The translations under genes were made by a program, and so were the position numbers. A stretch of 64,000 nt of DNA from Haberlea rhodopensis (lineage: Eukaryota > Streptophyta > Magnoliopsida > Lamiales > Gesneriaceae), in contig CAJQUN010000511.1 of the NCBI GenBank assembly GCA_907163345.1, positions 310,001 to 374,000 on the forward strand. Reading direction: 5' to 3'. This document shows, in pieces, positions 42,621 through 55,557 of this stretch. The notes beneath the pieces were generated by a model. That model saw nothing but the letters and a program-made list of their open reading frames with translations, was not told the origin of the DNA and did not search any database. The stretch's first letter is position 1. Every line of letters starts with the position of its first letter.

Positions 42621-44573
42621 ATGGCATCATTCAACAAAATCCCTATGTTCTCAAAAGAAGACTATGATGACTGGAGAATCAGAATGCAAGCTCATCTGGC
42701 AGCTCAGGATGACGATATGTGGTTCGTCATCACTGATGGACCAATGAAGATTCAAAAAATAAATACAGCAGTCGCCATTACTGGTGGTGAACCACAAATG
42801 GTAGAAAAGGACAGATCCCTCTGGACGAATGAGGAAAGAAAGAAAGCAAATCTCGACAACGTTGCCAAAGACATCTTGTTCAAGACACTGGACAAGAACA
42901 TGTTCAGCAAAATCAAAATGTGCTCTACTGCTAAAGAAATTTGGGAGAAGATAGCACAGCTATGTGAAGGCAACGACCAGACCAAAGAAAACAAGTTAAC
43001 TGTTGCTCTTCAAAGATTTGAGAGCATAAAGATGAAAAGTGGAGAAACTCTAAATGAGTTTGATGAAAGAGTCACTGGCATCATAAATGAACTGAATGGT
43101 CTGGGGAAGGAATATTCTAACAGAGAGATCGCTCTGAAAGTTATGAGAGCTCTGCCAAAGGAATGGGATGTTAAGACCATTGCCATGAGGGAATCAAAAG
43201 ATCTTAACAAGGTTGAACTTCATGATCTGTTTGCAGATCTTAAGGCCTATGAGTTTGAACTGATAAGCAGAGGTGAAGCAGAGCCATTCATCTCTCAACC
43301 AAACAAGGCCCTGGCAGCCATTCCAGACCAGATCGCTTCAACATCAGACCGATCCGCTGAACAGATAAGTAATGATGCTATGTCATTATTTATCAAGAAA
43401 TTTGGTAAATTCATGTCTAAGAATAAGAGGAACTCCAAACCCTCTCATCATTATAAATCAAGAAAAGATGATACTGTTAACGATCAGGCTTGCTACAATT
43501 GTGGTAAGACCGGACATTTTATTACAGATTGCACCAGACCGAAGAAAGAAGAACGGAAAGAGAAGCATCGTGATGATAGGAAGAAGAAGCACTACAAAGA
43601 CCGCAAGAATCATGGAAACTCCCAAAAAGTCCTAGTAGCTGAAGAAGGAAACAGCAAATGGGCTCAGACAGACTCAGACTCGGAAAGCTCTGAATATTCT
43701 TCCAGCGAAAGCGAAGAAGATATTCAATGTCTTATGGCAGACGAAGAGATGAGTCAGACAGACGAGGTATATGATCTTGACTCAAATGAATTTACACGAG
43801 AAGAGCTCATGTCCGCACTGCAAGACATGGCTAATGATTATAGGATCTTAGCTGAATCATTTGAGAAGAATAAAGCTAAAGTCAGTGATCAAATGGATGA
43901 GCACAACAAACCAAGCTGCTCTGAGCAGGGTGAGTGCAACAATCTCCAAATCGAGCTGAATAAGCTGAAAATCTCTTATGATCAGCTCCATGAAGAAAAC
44001 AAGAGAATTAGCACACAAAATGCTAAGCTCTCTCATATATTCAAAACATGGACAAAATCCAGAACATCCTTGGAAGAATTACAAGAGGTTCAAAGAAACG
44101 TCGGTGATTTCACCGGCATAGGCTTTGACACCAAAGAATGCACCAAAGATGAATCTGAGCTGTTGCTGGTAAAGAACCAAGTCAAACAAATGACATTTGT
44201 TAAATCCAGCACAGTATATGAGACTGAAGCACCTAAGATTCAAACAGGAGTCTCTTACGTGAATCAAAATCTGAGAAAAGGAATTGGTTATGTTGACCAA
44301 GCCAAAGAAAAGGCACCAGCAAGATTTGCGTCTATCAGACCAAATCCAAAGGTGCAAGATCTGAGGCAAGGAAGACAATACAATTACTACAATTCGAAAC
44401 CGATTCAACGAAGATATAGACTACCTTATGAGAATCAAAGGTTTCCACAGCGCACACATTATCACACACAACATCGAAACAGACCAGCACACAGCACACC
44501 TTACACACACAAGCCATTGAAGCTGATACAGGTGTGGGTTCCCAAAGGGCTAATCCGTTCTGGTCCCAAATAG
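42621..44573 (+). CDS. gag: Copia-2 gag, 650 aa
   Basis: The start is ATG 42621 (MASFNKIPMFSKEDYDDW), matching Copia-1; the frame is open further upstream but only through LTR and primer site. It has the UBN2-type capsid region (residues 1-220), then a basic linker and a CX2CX4HX4C zinc knuckle (CYNCGKTGHFITDC). Next come an acidic Ser/Glu stretch, a coiled-coil-like region rich in E/L/K/N (about 440-510) and a basic C-terminal part ending VPKGLIRSGPK. It is intact. The stop is TAG, followed by GATTGGGTACCAA as in Copia-1. Pol follows in another frame. Confidence 0.95.
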   Translation: MASFNKIPMFSKEDYDDWRIRMQAHLAAQDDDMWFVITDGPMKIQKINTAVAITGGEPQMVEKDRSLWTNEERKKANLDNVAKDILFKTLDKNMFSKIKMCSTAKEIWEKIAQLCEGNDQTKENKLTVALQRFESIKMKSGETLNEFDERVTGIINELNGLGKEYSNREIALKVMRALPKEWDVKTIAMRESKDLNKVELHDLFADLKAYEFELISRGEAEPFISQPNKALAAIPDQIASTSDRSAEQISNDAMSLFIKKFGKFMSKNKRNSKPSHHYKSRKDDTVNDQACYNCGKTGHFITDCTRPKKEERKEKHRDDRKKKHYKDRKNHGNSQKVLVAEEGNSKWAQTDSDSESSEYSSSESEEDIQCLMADEEMSQTDEVYDLDSNEFTREELMSALQDMANDYRILAESFEKNKAKVSDQMDEHNKPSCSEQGECNNLQIELNKLKISYDQLHEENKRISTQNAKLSHIFKTWTKSRTSLEELQEVQRNVGDFTGIGFDTKECTKDESELLLVKNQVKQMTFVKSSTVYETEAPKIQTGVSYVNQNLRKGIGYVDQAKEKAPARFASIRPNPKVQDLRQGRQYNYYNSKPIQRRYRLPYENQRFPQRTHYHTQHRNRPAHSTPYTHKPLKLIQVWVPKGLIRSGPK

Positions 44574-44605
44574 GATTGGGTACCAACAATAATTATATTT
44601 GATGA

Positions 44606-47600
44606 CAGGTACCGAAGAAACTCGCATCAGACTGGTATTTGGACAGTGGGTGTTCCCGTCACATGACTGGAAACATCGAGCTGCTGTCTGAAGTCACAGA
44701 ATGCACTGGACCCAAGATCATCTTCGGAGATAACTCAAAGGGTTAGACCGTGGGCAAGGGTAAGATTGTCCATGGTAACATTATTAACAATAATGTGCTG
44801 TTAGTTGAAAATCTGTGCTATAATTTGATTAGTATAAGTCAACTCTGTGATAATGGTTATGCTGTAGAATTTCACAAACACACTTGCACTGTTAAATCAT
44901 CAGACGGTATAACCATGCTTATAGGAATCAGGAATGGAAATACATATAAGATTAACTGGAATCATGCTCAACCTGATAATCCTACTTGTTTCATCGCTAA
45001 CAAAGATAATAAACACTGGCTATGGCATAAACGCTTGAATCATATAAACTTTAAGACCATTTCCAACCTGTGTAAACATGATTTAGTTATCGGTCTGCCC
45101 AAGATCGATTTTGCTAAGGATAAGATCTGCGAAGCTTGCCAAATGGGCAAACAGATCAGATCATCCTTCAAAAACAAGAATGCCAAATCCTCCTCCCGCT
45201 GTTTAGAATTATTGCATATGGACTTGTTTGGTCCTATACCAATAACAAGTTTAGGGGGAATGCGGTATACTCTTGTTGTTATTGATGATTACTCACGCTT
45301 TACATGGACTATATTTTTGAGCAGTAAAGATCAGACCGGTCCGAAGTTGATCAAGCTGCTGAAACGCACTCAGAACGAGAAATCATCCAGCATAGACAGG
45401 ATTCGTAGTGACAAAGGCACCGAGTTTTCAAATCAGAATCTTGAATCCTTTCTAGAAGATCATGGAGTCAAGCATGAGTTTCAGCCGCTCGAACTCCTCA
45501 ACAGAACGGAGTTGCAGAACGAAGAAACAGAACGCTCAAGGAAGCAGCAAGAACGATGCTTGCTGATTCTGGCATTTCGCAAAAGTTCTGGGCAGAAGCT
45601 GTAAACACTGCTTGCTACACTCAAAATCGGTCCATGATCAACAAGAAGCTGAACCGTACCCCTTATGAAATATGGACTGGTAACAGACCGTCTATTTCTC
45701 ACCTTCATGTTTTTGGCTGTAAATGCTTCGTTCATAACAATGGTAAGAATCATCTTACAGCATTTGAAGCTAAGTCAGATAATGGAATATTTTTAGGATA
45801 TTCATCATCTAGCAAAGCTTATCAAATTTTTAATAATCGAACCTTAACTGTAGAAGAATCTGTTTATGTAGTTTTTGATGAATCTTTATGTGTTGAGGGC
45901 AACAAAGAATCAATTCAAAATCAGATGGAAAATATCCATCTCGAAGCTAACAGTGATGATGAGATTGTAGCTAACAGGTCAAGAGACAATCCACCAGAAC
46001 CAGAAGTACCAGACAGACCGGATCAAGCCATTGAAGCTTCTTCAGATCGAGCTGATCCGGATGTTCTTCACTCAAATGTTAAAGCAGATGCTGATCATGC
46101 TGCTACTACTCATCCGACCGGACCAGACAATCCAGAGTCAAGCTATCGATGGACTAAGAAGCATCCACCCAATCTAGTGATTGGTAGTCCCTCTGCACCG
46201 ATCAGAACCAGAGGACAGATGATGGATGAATTCAAACATGCTACTTTCATCTCTACTCTGGAACCTAAGAAGATCGATGAAGCTCTCACTGATTTCAACT
46301 GGATTAAGGCCATGCAAGACGAGCTAAATCAATTTGAACAAAATCAAGTTTGGAGTCTAACCCCCAGACCAAGCGATCTGCCTGTCATTGGAACCAGATG
46401 GGTTTTCAGAAATAAGCTGGATGCAGATGGAACTGTGGTTAGAAACAAAGCCAGACTGGTGGCACAAGGATTCAGACAAGAAGAAGGAATCGACTTCGAT
46501 GAATCATTTGCACCAGTCTCCAGACTTGAAGCCATCCGGATCTTTCTTGCATATGCTGCCTTTAAAGACTTCAAAGTATATCAGATGGATGTTAAGAGCG
46601 CTTTTCTTAATGGAAAGCTTCAGGAAGAAGTCTACATTGAGCAACCACCTGGATTTCAAGACCATTTGCATCCCAATCATGTGTATCTACTGAATAAAGC
46701 AGTGTATGGTCTGAAACAAGCTCCAAGAGCCTGGTATGACACTCTATCTCAATTTCTGCTGAACCATGATTTTCAGATCGGCTCAGTAGATAAAACTCTC
46801 TTTAAATTTATTAAGGGGGAACATACCCTATTAGTTCAGATTTATGTTGATGACATAATCTTTGGGTCAACTAACCCCAAATTGTGCGAGAAATTTTCTA
46901 AGCTAATGCAGGGACAGTTTGAGATGAGCATGATGGGAGAACTTTCATTCTTTCTGGGTCTCCAAGTCAAACAGCTTAGCAATGGTATTTTCATCAACCA
47001 GACCAAGTATACCAAAGAGCTCCTCAAGAGATTTGGAATGGAAACATGCTCAACTGCATCAACTCCAATGAGTCTAACAATCAAGTTAGACAAAGATGAA
47101 GGGGGAACAGCAGTTGAAGTAACCATGTATAGAGGACTAATCGGATCGCTATTGTATCTTACAGCGAGCCGGCCTGATATTATGTTCTCAGTCTGTATGT
47201 GCGCCAGATTTCAGTCAGAACCAAAGCAATCACATTTTATTGCTGCCAAGCGTATTCTGAAATACTTAAAAGGATCTCAGAACGTTGGTCTTTGGTACTC
47301 CAAAGATTCGAACTTCAGCTTGATCGGATATTCAGATGCAGACTACGCTGGGTGTAAGATTGATCGTAAAAGCACCAGTGGCACATGTCAATTTCTAGGT
47401 GAAAGATTGATCTCTTGGTTCACTAAAAAGCAGACATCGATTGCCACATCCACAGCTGAAGCAGAGTATCTAGCCGCTGGAAGCTGTTGCGCTCAAATGC
47501 TCTGGATTCAACACCAGCTCAAAGACTATGGCATCCAAGCTGTTGACTCTCCGATATTTTGCGACAACACAAGTGCAATCGCTATAACGTATAATCCAGT

Positions 47601-47787
47601 TTTGCACTCTCGAACAAAGCACATTGATATACGCCATCACTTTATTCGAGATCATGTTGGCAAAAAGGAAATTCGGATCGAGCACATCTCAACAGAGCAG
47701 CAAGCAGCAGACATCTTCACCAAACCGCTCCCAGAGGCTAAGTTTAATTATTTTCGTCAAATTCTTGGTTTAATTGACTTATCTTAA
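44606..47787 (+). pseudogene. pol: Copia-2 pol, two lesions
   Basis: The pol frame opens at 44606, right after a TGA (44603-44605). It shows protease DSG (WYLDSGCSRHMTG), the GAG-pre-integrase zinc region, the integrase core (MDLFGPIP, DDYSRF, RSDKGTEF), RT (QMDVKSAFLNG, YVDD) and RNase H (YSDADYAGC, STAEAEY). Lesions: an in-frame TAG at 44744-44746, just after the protease GDNSKG motif, and a one-base loss at about 45477-45484 in the integrase core, where the frame shifts. The downstream 743-codon frame (from about 45490) is otherwise clean. It closely matches Copia-1 pol throughout. Confidence 0.95.
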
Positions 47788-48171
47788 TAGTTTAGATGTT
47801 TTCTTACTTTCGCACTTAAAGATTTTTGTTACCACAGATTGATAATACAATGTTCAGAAAGACACAGACCGGTCCGAACTTTCAGACCGATCTATGTCAA
47901 TCTGATGTTATCCCATGATCTGTTTGGTCAATACATCTTTTGTACAAAAACAGCCCGGACTGATCGCATTTTAACTGCCTTAACTATCTGTTATCCTGAC
48001 CGTTTATTTTTGAATTTCTTTTCATCAGTCATCGAGATAAAGACACGTGTCTTCTCTCTCCTATTTAGCGGGCTGAACATTTCATTTTATTTCACTTTTT
48101 ACAAATTACCGTTATCTGTTTTCTTACTCTCTCACTCTCCTAAATCTTCGCATTCGTTTGATTTCATTCCA

Positions 48172-50588
48172 ATGGCTACCATCACTCATAACTCCCTCTC
48201 CGTTGAGTTTAATGATATTTACAGGGCAGAAGATGCAGAGATGGTGTCCATTGGAATCTTCTGGTCTGAGAAACTTTCTGGAATGCGGCACCGTTGTTTA
48301 TGAATCAGAAATCCGCGAACTATTCGCCAATGCCGTCTCCCAGAAGACATCTATATCTACTACTGTCAAGGGCAAATCTTTTGAGATCTCGCCGATGACG
48401 CTGGCCAAAACCTTTGGCCTCCCCAATTCCGGACTGACGGAATTTGGACAGATTCCTCAGGCGTCACTCTCCGATCTTCAAGGGAAGATCTATTCTTGGC
48501 CACCGCCTGCAACCATCGTTTAAGAAGAAGGAAATGCTCTTTCATTTCCAGGTGCTGTGCGAGATAGTGGGTAAGCCTCTGTTGGGCAAAGCAGGAAGTT
48601 TTGACGCTGTGACCGCAGAGAAGTTCAGGGCTATGGCGGCTATTGTATCCGGACAGAAGATGAACTAGTCCGTGATTCTGTTTGGAGTTCTGATGGAAAC
48701 GGTGATTGCATCTAAGCAAGCTGTATGCTTTGCTGTTCCTCTCAGCAAGCTACTGGAGTCTTTGGACATCGAGCTGGGAAAGCAGTCCGCTCTCAGCCCC
48801 TTTAAGATTCTAAACTCCAAAGGACTTGCATTGCTGAAGTCCAAGAGTGCTCCGCCTACTCCTGCTACTCTAGCTGCAGTCAAGATTGAGAAGGGCGAAG
48901 AACAAGCTGTTGCGCGCAAACCTCGCGTCAAGCTCAAACTGACCATCCAGACTGATTCGGAAGAAACTCAGTCTGCTCCCTCGCCACCAACCAAGCCACT
49001 TCCCAAAAAGCCAAGAACCCAGATTACCAAGCCCAGCAAACCATTACCCCTCAAAGCCTTACCCATTTTGCCTCCAACTAAAGCCACCCCTGCACCCCAA
49101 CCTTCCATCCAACCTTCACAGGCTTCAACCCTTGCACCCAAAGTCACTATCCGAGTCCCCTCTACCATTCCCGTGGTGAAAGGGATTGTTATCACTGAGT
49201 TGGGCGACTATACCCAATCAGGGATCAAGTCCCCTTCCTCCACCGGCAAGGGAAAAGCCATTCTCTCCGAACCCCTCTCCTCTAAACCCAAATCTGCAGC
49301 GCAGACAGCCATCGGCATCGCTATGGAGGATGTTGATGAGAAGGTGAAGGCACTCATTGTGGTCTTTGATGAATATGTCCAGTACCGGACTATCAACCAC
49401 ATTGAGTTATTCTTCGGTAAGTTGAGCAGACTGAAGAAGATGGAAGAGGAAGTTCTGAAAGGAACAGAGACTGATGATGTTCGGCTTGCCGTGCAGCGCA
49501 AAGAGCTATTTACGGCTAATCAAAGATTCAGTATGGCCACTCTGATCCTAGCTGCTAAGAAACAGAACTTCGATCCGCTTGCTCCAACTGCCAGAGATGA
49601 TGGGGCTGTTATTGCTCAACTCGAGATGGATGTTCATGCTCTTCACTTAGCTGTCCGTTTTCAACGACAGAAGCTCAGTGTATCCACTCCCACAACCAAC
49701 CCGGATCATCCCTCTGCAAGCAAGACTATGGCAGAACATTTCGTTGAGGTTATTCATTCTGATGCAGCAGAACAGACAGCCGAGCCAGCAGCAGATCAGA
49801 CTGCAGAGCAAATACCAGATCAGACTGCAGAGCCACTACCAGACCAGACAGCGGAGCAGCCATTGCCTAATGCTCCGTCTGTGCCCGATGATGAACCATT
49901 GAATGTATTGTTGGACTCTCCAACAACCTCCATTCCTTTGGGGTCCTCAGCCTCCCGTGCACAAATCAGTCCAACAGTAGAACTTGCAACAGTTGGCGCT
50001 CCAGAATTCGTCGATCCGGATCTGGTGGTGTCCACCGTTGTTGCAGCTCTCCAGATTGAGGAGCCCTCCAGACCAAGCACTCCTCCAATCCAATCAGATG
50101 AAGATATGGCTTTTATTCAAACATTTTCTTCGGATCTGGTCACCTTCATCCGGTCCAAAAGTCACCAAGTTGCTGTATCTTCACTTGTACCTACTGCTGA
50201 AGACGATGAACAGGCTTTGTCTTCATCAGATCGCTCTCCCAGCCAACAATCTGATGCACCTCCATTTTTGGCAAGGACTCTTCAGCATCTCTCCGACAAC
50301 TGCCTGTCACTCTCTCAACGCATTCTCGAAGTTCATCAAGGTCAGAGGCTTACAGCTTTGGACTTTGATTCATTCAAAGAGAAGATGACTGCCAGTATCG
50401 GAAGCCTTCAGCGAGGCATAAACGATCTGTTTTCTCAACAAGCCTCTTATAAGAACAGTCTGCGAAAAGAGCAGATCGACCTAGCCACTGAAGGCAGAGC
50501 ATCTGTTGCCAATTCCCTCCGCGCTCAAGACGTTCGTCTTGACGCTATCAGCGCGCAGCTAGCACAAGTCCGTGTTCATTTATTTTGA
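48172..50588 (+). pseudogene. Copia-2 accessory ORF downstream of pol, broken
   Basis: The start is ATG 48172 (MATITHNSLSVEFNDIY), homologous to the Copia-1 accessory protein. Shared motifs are S-F-D-x-x-T-x-E-K-F, the L-P-x-S/T-G-L-x-x-F-x-x-I-P stretch and F-A-V-P-L-S-K-L. Breaks: a frameshift near 48240-48255, another near 48480-48525, and a TAG at 48666-48668 where Copia-1 has Trp. The remaining 638-codon frame (48672-50588) has the proline/lysine-rich middle (PLPKKPRTQITKPSKP), a D-Q-T-A-E repeat (about 49770-49860) and a coiled-coil-like end. As in Copia-1, there is no membrane segment. Confidence 0.85.
49770..49862 (+). repeat. Short tandem repeat in Copia-2 accessory ORF
   Basis: Four or five copies of a roughly 24-bp unit (CCAGATCAGACTGCAGAGC) encode A-D/P-D-Q-T-A-E-Q/P-I/L-P. 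This repeat is absent from Copia-1. Confidence 0.75.
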
Positions 50589-50744
50589 ACTACAACATAA
50601 GGCTTAATAATAAAAGCTTAATCGATCCAACTTAATGATGTTCATTTATTTTGAACAAGAAAGAGTAATCGATCCGAAAGTTTTCGCTTCAGAGTTCTTA
50701 TCAGACTGGTTAAAAAGACTTAGAAGCTAGGTTTTGTCATCATC

Positions 50745-50758
50745 AAAAAGGGAGAATT
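50745..50758 (+). promoter_or_regulatory. Copia-2 polypurine tract
   Basis: AAAAAGGGAGAATT ends at the 3' LTR and is preceded by GTTTTGTCATCA, exactly as in Copia-1. Confidence 0.9.
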
Positions 50759-51954
50759 TGTTAGTCCCGGATCTTATCAATGAGATTTTAAAGATGACAA
50801 AACATATCAGACTGGATCGAGAGAAATCAGACTGACCAGAACGATCGCCCAAAACAGATCAAGCTGATAAGATGACAAAGCATATCAGACCGGATCGAGG
50901 GTAATCAGACTGACCAGATCGATCGCTCAACAAAAGTACAAGCTGATAAGACACATTACTTATCAGACCGGATCGATGAATATCAGACTGACTAAACCGA
51001 AGCTTCAGATCGATCTCTATCTTTATCAGATCAGAGCAGCTTAGGATATATACAAAATGGCTCCTCAGTCCGAATCATTAACGGCTATTTATTGTAGCAT
51101 TTAATGTTGTAATTAATGCTACAAAGGACCAAAGACTGAAGATTGCCATAATAGGTAAGAAGACAAAGAGTAGCTTACCTGACAGTCGCCGAAAGTATGA
51201 ACCAGAACGGCAAGTATCCTGAAGAAGAAGATTGAAGCCTACTCAGAGTTTAAGCAGAGTCAAAGTTGCACATTAAGGGAAATAATGTCGTTGGTACCTT
51301 CAACTATAAAATGATGCAACAAAAAGAACTTACGACGCTTGCTGCTGACTCTCGCTGATAAATTGTAAAAACACACAAGAAAGCAAAAACAGCACAAGCT
51401 TACAAGCTCAGAAGCTCTCGAGCTGAAATCATTCTTAAGCACGTCTTATTTGTAACATTTGATCATTTAGGATCACTGTGCGCATCTTGTGTTTTCTTTA
51501 TTGAAAATCAGAAAGTGAGAAACATATTGTAACTGTCAGACAGAGTGTGTCTGAGCAGATTGAGTGACTAGGAGTTTCAGATTGGTAGTGAGGTAAATCC
51601 AGTCTGAATCGGGTTTGTACAACAGGATTGTATAAATCAAAGTCTTCTAGTATAAACCTTCCTTAATTGGAAGAAGGGGAGACGTAGAAGGATTACACCA
51701 CCTTCGAACTTCCAGAAACATATCCTGTGTATCTTATTTCTGCACTTGTTCTTTCATCCTAGCCATCGAGCCGTTCTTACATAGTAGAACAGACTGTTCC
51801 GCACTTACTTTCAGTGGTCTGTTCTGTACAAGAATTGATTAAGAAACAGATTTCTTTCACTAATCCGAAAGAAATCACAAAGTATTAATTTTTAGAAGGA
51901 GTGTTCATTCACCCCCCCCCCCCCCCCTCTAAACACTCCGGACCGATCCTAACA
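50759..51954 (+). repeat. Copia-2 3' LTR
   Basis: It starts TGTTAGTCCCGG and ends CCGATCCTAACA. It holds a 17-C run at 51912-51927, compared with a short CCCCCTCCCC in the left LTR. Confidence 0.95.
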
Positions 51955-54900
51955 GATATGTTTCATACCAATTTCATATGGAACTTGTACCAAAATTGTA
52001 TTGGTTTCATACCAACTTCATGTGTAACTAGTACCAAACTTGTATATATTTCATATCAATTGCATGTGTAATAAGTACCGAAATAGTATATGTTTCATAC
52101 CAATTTCATGGGTAACTAATACCAAAATTGTATATATTTCATACGAACTTCATATATAATACGTACCGAAATTGTATAGTTTTCTTACCAATTTCATTTG
52201 TAATATTAACCAAAATTGTATAGGATTCATACCTACTTTATGTATAATTAGTACCAAAATTGTACAGGTTTCATACCAACTTTATGTATAATAACTATCA
52301 AATATAGCACATGTTTCATACCAATTTCAGTGTAACTAGTACCAAAATTGTATAGGATTCATACCACTTTTATTTGTAACTAGTACCAAAAATGTATATA
52401 TTTCATACTAACTTCAAGTGTAATAAGTACCAAAATTGTATTGTTCTCATACCAATTTCATGTGCAATAAGTACTAAAATTGTATATGATTCATACATAT
52501 TTTATGTATACTTAGTACCGAAATTGCACAGGTTTCATATCAATTTTATTTGCAATTAGTACCAAAATTGTATAGATTTCATATCAATGTCACGTGTAAT
52601 TAGTACCTAAATTGTAAATATTTCATATCAATTTCATGGGTAATTAGTACCAAAAATATATAGGTTTCATACCAATTTCATGTGTAATAAGTACCAAAAT
52701 TTTATTGGTTTCATACCAATTTTATGTATACTTAGTACCAAAGTTATATATGTTTCTTACCAATTTTGTGTATAATCAGTACCAAAATTATATAGGTTTC
52801 ATACCAATTTTATGTATACTTAGTACCGAAGTTGTATAAGTTTTATACCAACTTTATGTATAATTAGTACAAAAAATGTATTGGTTTCGTACCAACTTCA
52901 CGTGTAATAAGTACCAAAACAGTATATGTTTCATACTAATTTAAAGTGTAAAGTACCAAAGTTGTATAGATTTTATACCAACTTCATATGTAACTAGTAC
53001 CAATATTTTATTGGTTTCGTACCAATTTCGCGTGTCAGAAAGCAAGTGTATTTTAGTATTTTTAGGTGACTAGGGAGTTAGAAGTAATGCAATTTATGGA
53101 TTGGGGACTGACACCAAAATTTCTCTTACACGGGGACTGGTTCCAAATTTATCTTTTACCATAGGGATTTCTTTTGAGTTTCCCCCAATTTCTTTTATAA
53201 AAGAATGTGGTAATGATAAATTCATTTTTATTTTGGGATTTATATATTTGTTAAATTGTTTTTAAGTTTAGTTGTTTATTTGTCTTTTTTAACAATTATT
53301 TTTGTTGGACTTTAATATGTTTATTTGATTTTGTTATGTAGAATGGATTGTAAATAATAAGATTGTTAGGGGTATTTTAGTAACTAGTACCAAAATTGTA
53401 TATATTTCATACTAATTTGAAGTGTAATAAGTACCAAAATTGTACTGTTCTCATACCAATTTCATGTGCAATAAGTACTAAAATTGTATAGGATTCATAC
53501 ATATTTTATGTATACTTAGTACCAAATTGCATAGGTTTCATACCAATTTTATTTGCAATTAATACCACAATTTTATAGATTTCATACCAATGTCACGTGT
53601 AATTAGTACCTAAATTGTAAAGATTTTATATCAATTTTCATGGGTAATTAGTACCCAAATTGTATAGGTTTCATACCAATTTCATGTGTAAGAAATACCA
53701 AAATTTTATAGGTTCCATACCATTTTTATGTATACTTAGTACCGAAGTTATATATGTTTCTTACCAATTTTGTGTATAATCAGTACCAAAATTATATAGG
53801 TTTCATACCAATTTTATGTATACTTAGTACCGAATTTGTATAAGTTTTATACCAATTTTATGTATAATTAGTACAAAAAATGTATTGGTTTCGTACAAAC
53901 TTCACGTGTAATAAGTACCAAAACAGTATATGTTTCATACTAATTTAAAGTGTAAAGTACCAAAGTTGTATAGATTTTCTACCAACATCATATGTAACTA
54001 GTACCAATATTGTATATGTTTCGTACCAACTTCGTGTGTCAGAAAGCAAGGGTATGTTAGTATTTTTAGGTGACTTTGGAGTTATAACTAATGCAATTTA
54101 TGGATTGGGGACTGACACCAAAATTTCTCTTACACGGGGACTGATTCCAAATTTATCTTTTACCATAGGGATTTCTTTTGAGTTTCCCCCAAACTTTTTT
54201 TATAAAAGAATGTGGTGATGGTAAATTCTTTTTTATTTTGGGATTTATATATTTGTTAAATTGTTTTTTAAGTTTAATTGTTTATTTGTCTTTTTTAACA
54301 ACTATTTTTGTTGGACTTTAATGTGTTTGTTTGATTTTGTTATGTAGAATGGATTGTAAATAATAAAATTGTTTGGGGTATTTTAGTAACTAGTATCAAA
54401 ATTGTATATATTGCATACTAACTTCAAGTGTAATAAGTACCAAAATTGTATTGTTCTCATACCAATTTCATGTGTAATAAGTACTAAAATTGTATAGGAT
54501 TCATACCTATTTTATGTATACTTAGTACCGAAATTGCATATGTCTCATCTAATTTTATTTGCAATTAGTACCTAAAATTGTATAGATTTCATATCAATGT
54601 CACGTGTAATTAGTACCTAAATTGTAAATATTTCATATCAATTTCATGGGTAATTAGTACCAAAATTGTATAGATTTCATACCAATTTCATGTGTAATAA
54701 GTACCAAATTTTTATATGTTTCATACCAATTTTATGTATACTTAGTACCGAAGTTATATACGTTTCTTACCAATTTTGTGTATAATCAGTACCAAAATTA
54801 TATAGGTTTCATACCAATTTTATGTTACTTAGTACCGAAGTTGTATAAATTTTATACCAATTTTATGTATAATTAGTACAAAAAATGTATTGGTTTCGTA

Positions 54901-55391
54901 TCAACTTCACACGTAATAAGTACCAAAAAGTATATGTTTCATACTAATTTAAAGTGTAAAGTACCAAAGTTGTATAGATTTTATACCAACTTCATATGTA
55001 ACTAGTACCAATATTGTATAGGTTTCGTGCCAATTTCGCGTGTTAGAAAGCAAGGGTATTTTAGTACTTTTAGGTGACTAGAGAGTTAGAACTAATGCAA
55101 TTTATGGATTGGGGACTGACACCAAAATTTCTCTTACACGGGGACTAATTCCAAATTTATCTTTTAGCATAGGGATTTCTTTTGAGTTTCCCCCAATTTT
55201 TTTTTATAAAAGAATGTGGTAATGGTAAATTATTTTTTTATTTTGGGATTTATATATTTGTTAAATTGTTTTTTCAGTTTATTTGTTTATTTGTCTTTTT
55301 TAACAACTATTTTTGTTGGACTTTAATATGTTTATTTGATTTTGTTATGTAGAATGGATTGTAAATAATAAGATTGTTCGGGGTATTTTAA
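51955..55391. repeat. Minisatellite array, segment 3, with 1-kb higher-order repeats
   Basis: Units of about 44 bp run from 51955. From 52377 they are organised into three tandem copies of about 1.0 kb (52377-53380, 53381-54386, 54387-55391). Each copy has about 15 short units followed by a roughly 345-bp non-repetitive block (GAAAGCAAGGGTATTTTAGT ... GGATTGTAAATAATAAGATT). No gene is present. Confidence 0.9.
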
Positions 55392-55557
55392 TAAATTTGG
55401 TGGCATACCAAGAGGTCAAATGTAGGTTTGGGTACCTCTTACTTTATATGTAGATATAGATTCAAGAGGGGTATTTTCGGGATATTACACAAGTTTGTCT
55501 ATATTTATCATCCTCATAAAAATTCTGCCAAACACCACACAAATTCTAACTAATATA

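Larger units (their letters stand above)
41391..51954 (+). mobile_element. Copia-2: Copia element of the Copia-1 lineage, mutated
   Basis: LTRs 41391-42572 and 50759-51954 (1182 and 1196 bp) differ at roughly 15-20 places including a C-run expansion, so it is older than Copia-1. Order: Met-tRNA PBS, gag (intact), pol (one nonsense, one frameshift), accessory ORF (two frameshifts, one nonsense), polypurine tract. The flanking pentamers TATAT and GATAT agree at four of five bases; the minisatellite continues on both sides. The left LTR begins TGTAG where the right begins TGTTAG. Confidence 0.95.

Noticed and set aside
51912..51927. Long C-run in Copia-2 right LTR as a biological feature
   Set aside because: Homopolymers this long are often sequencing or assembly artefacts; the left LTR has a shorter run.
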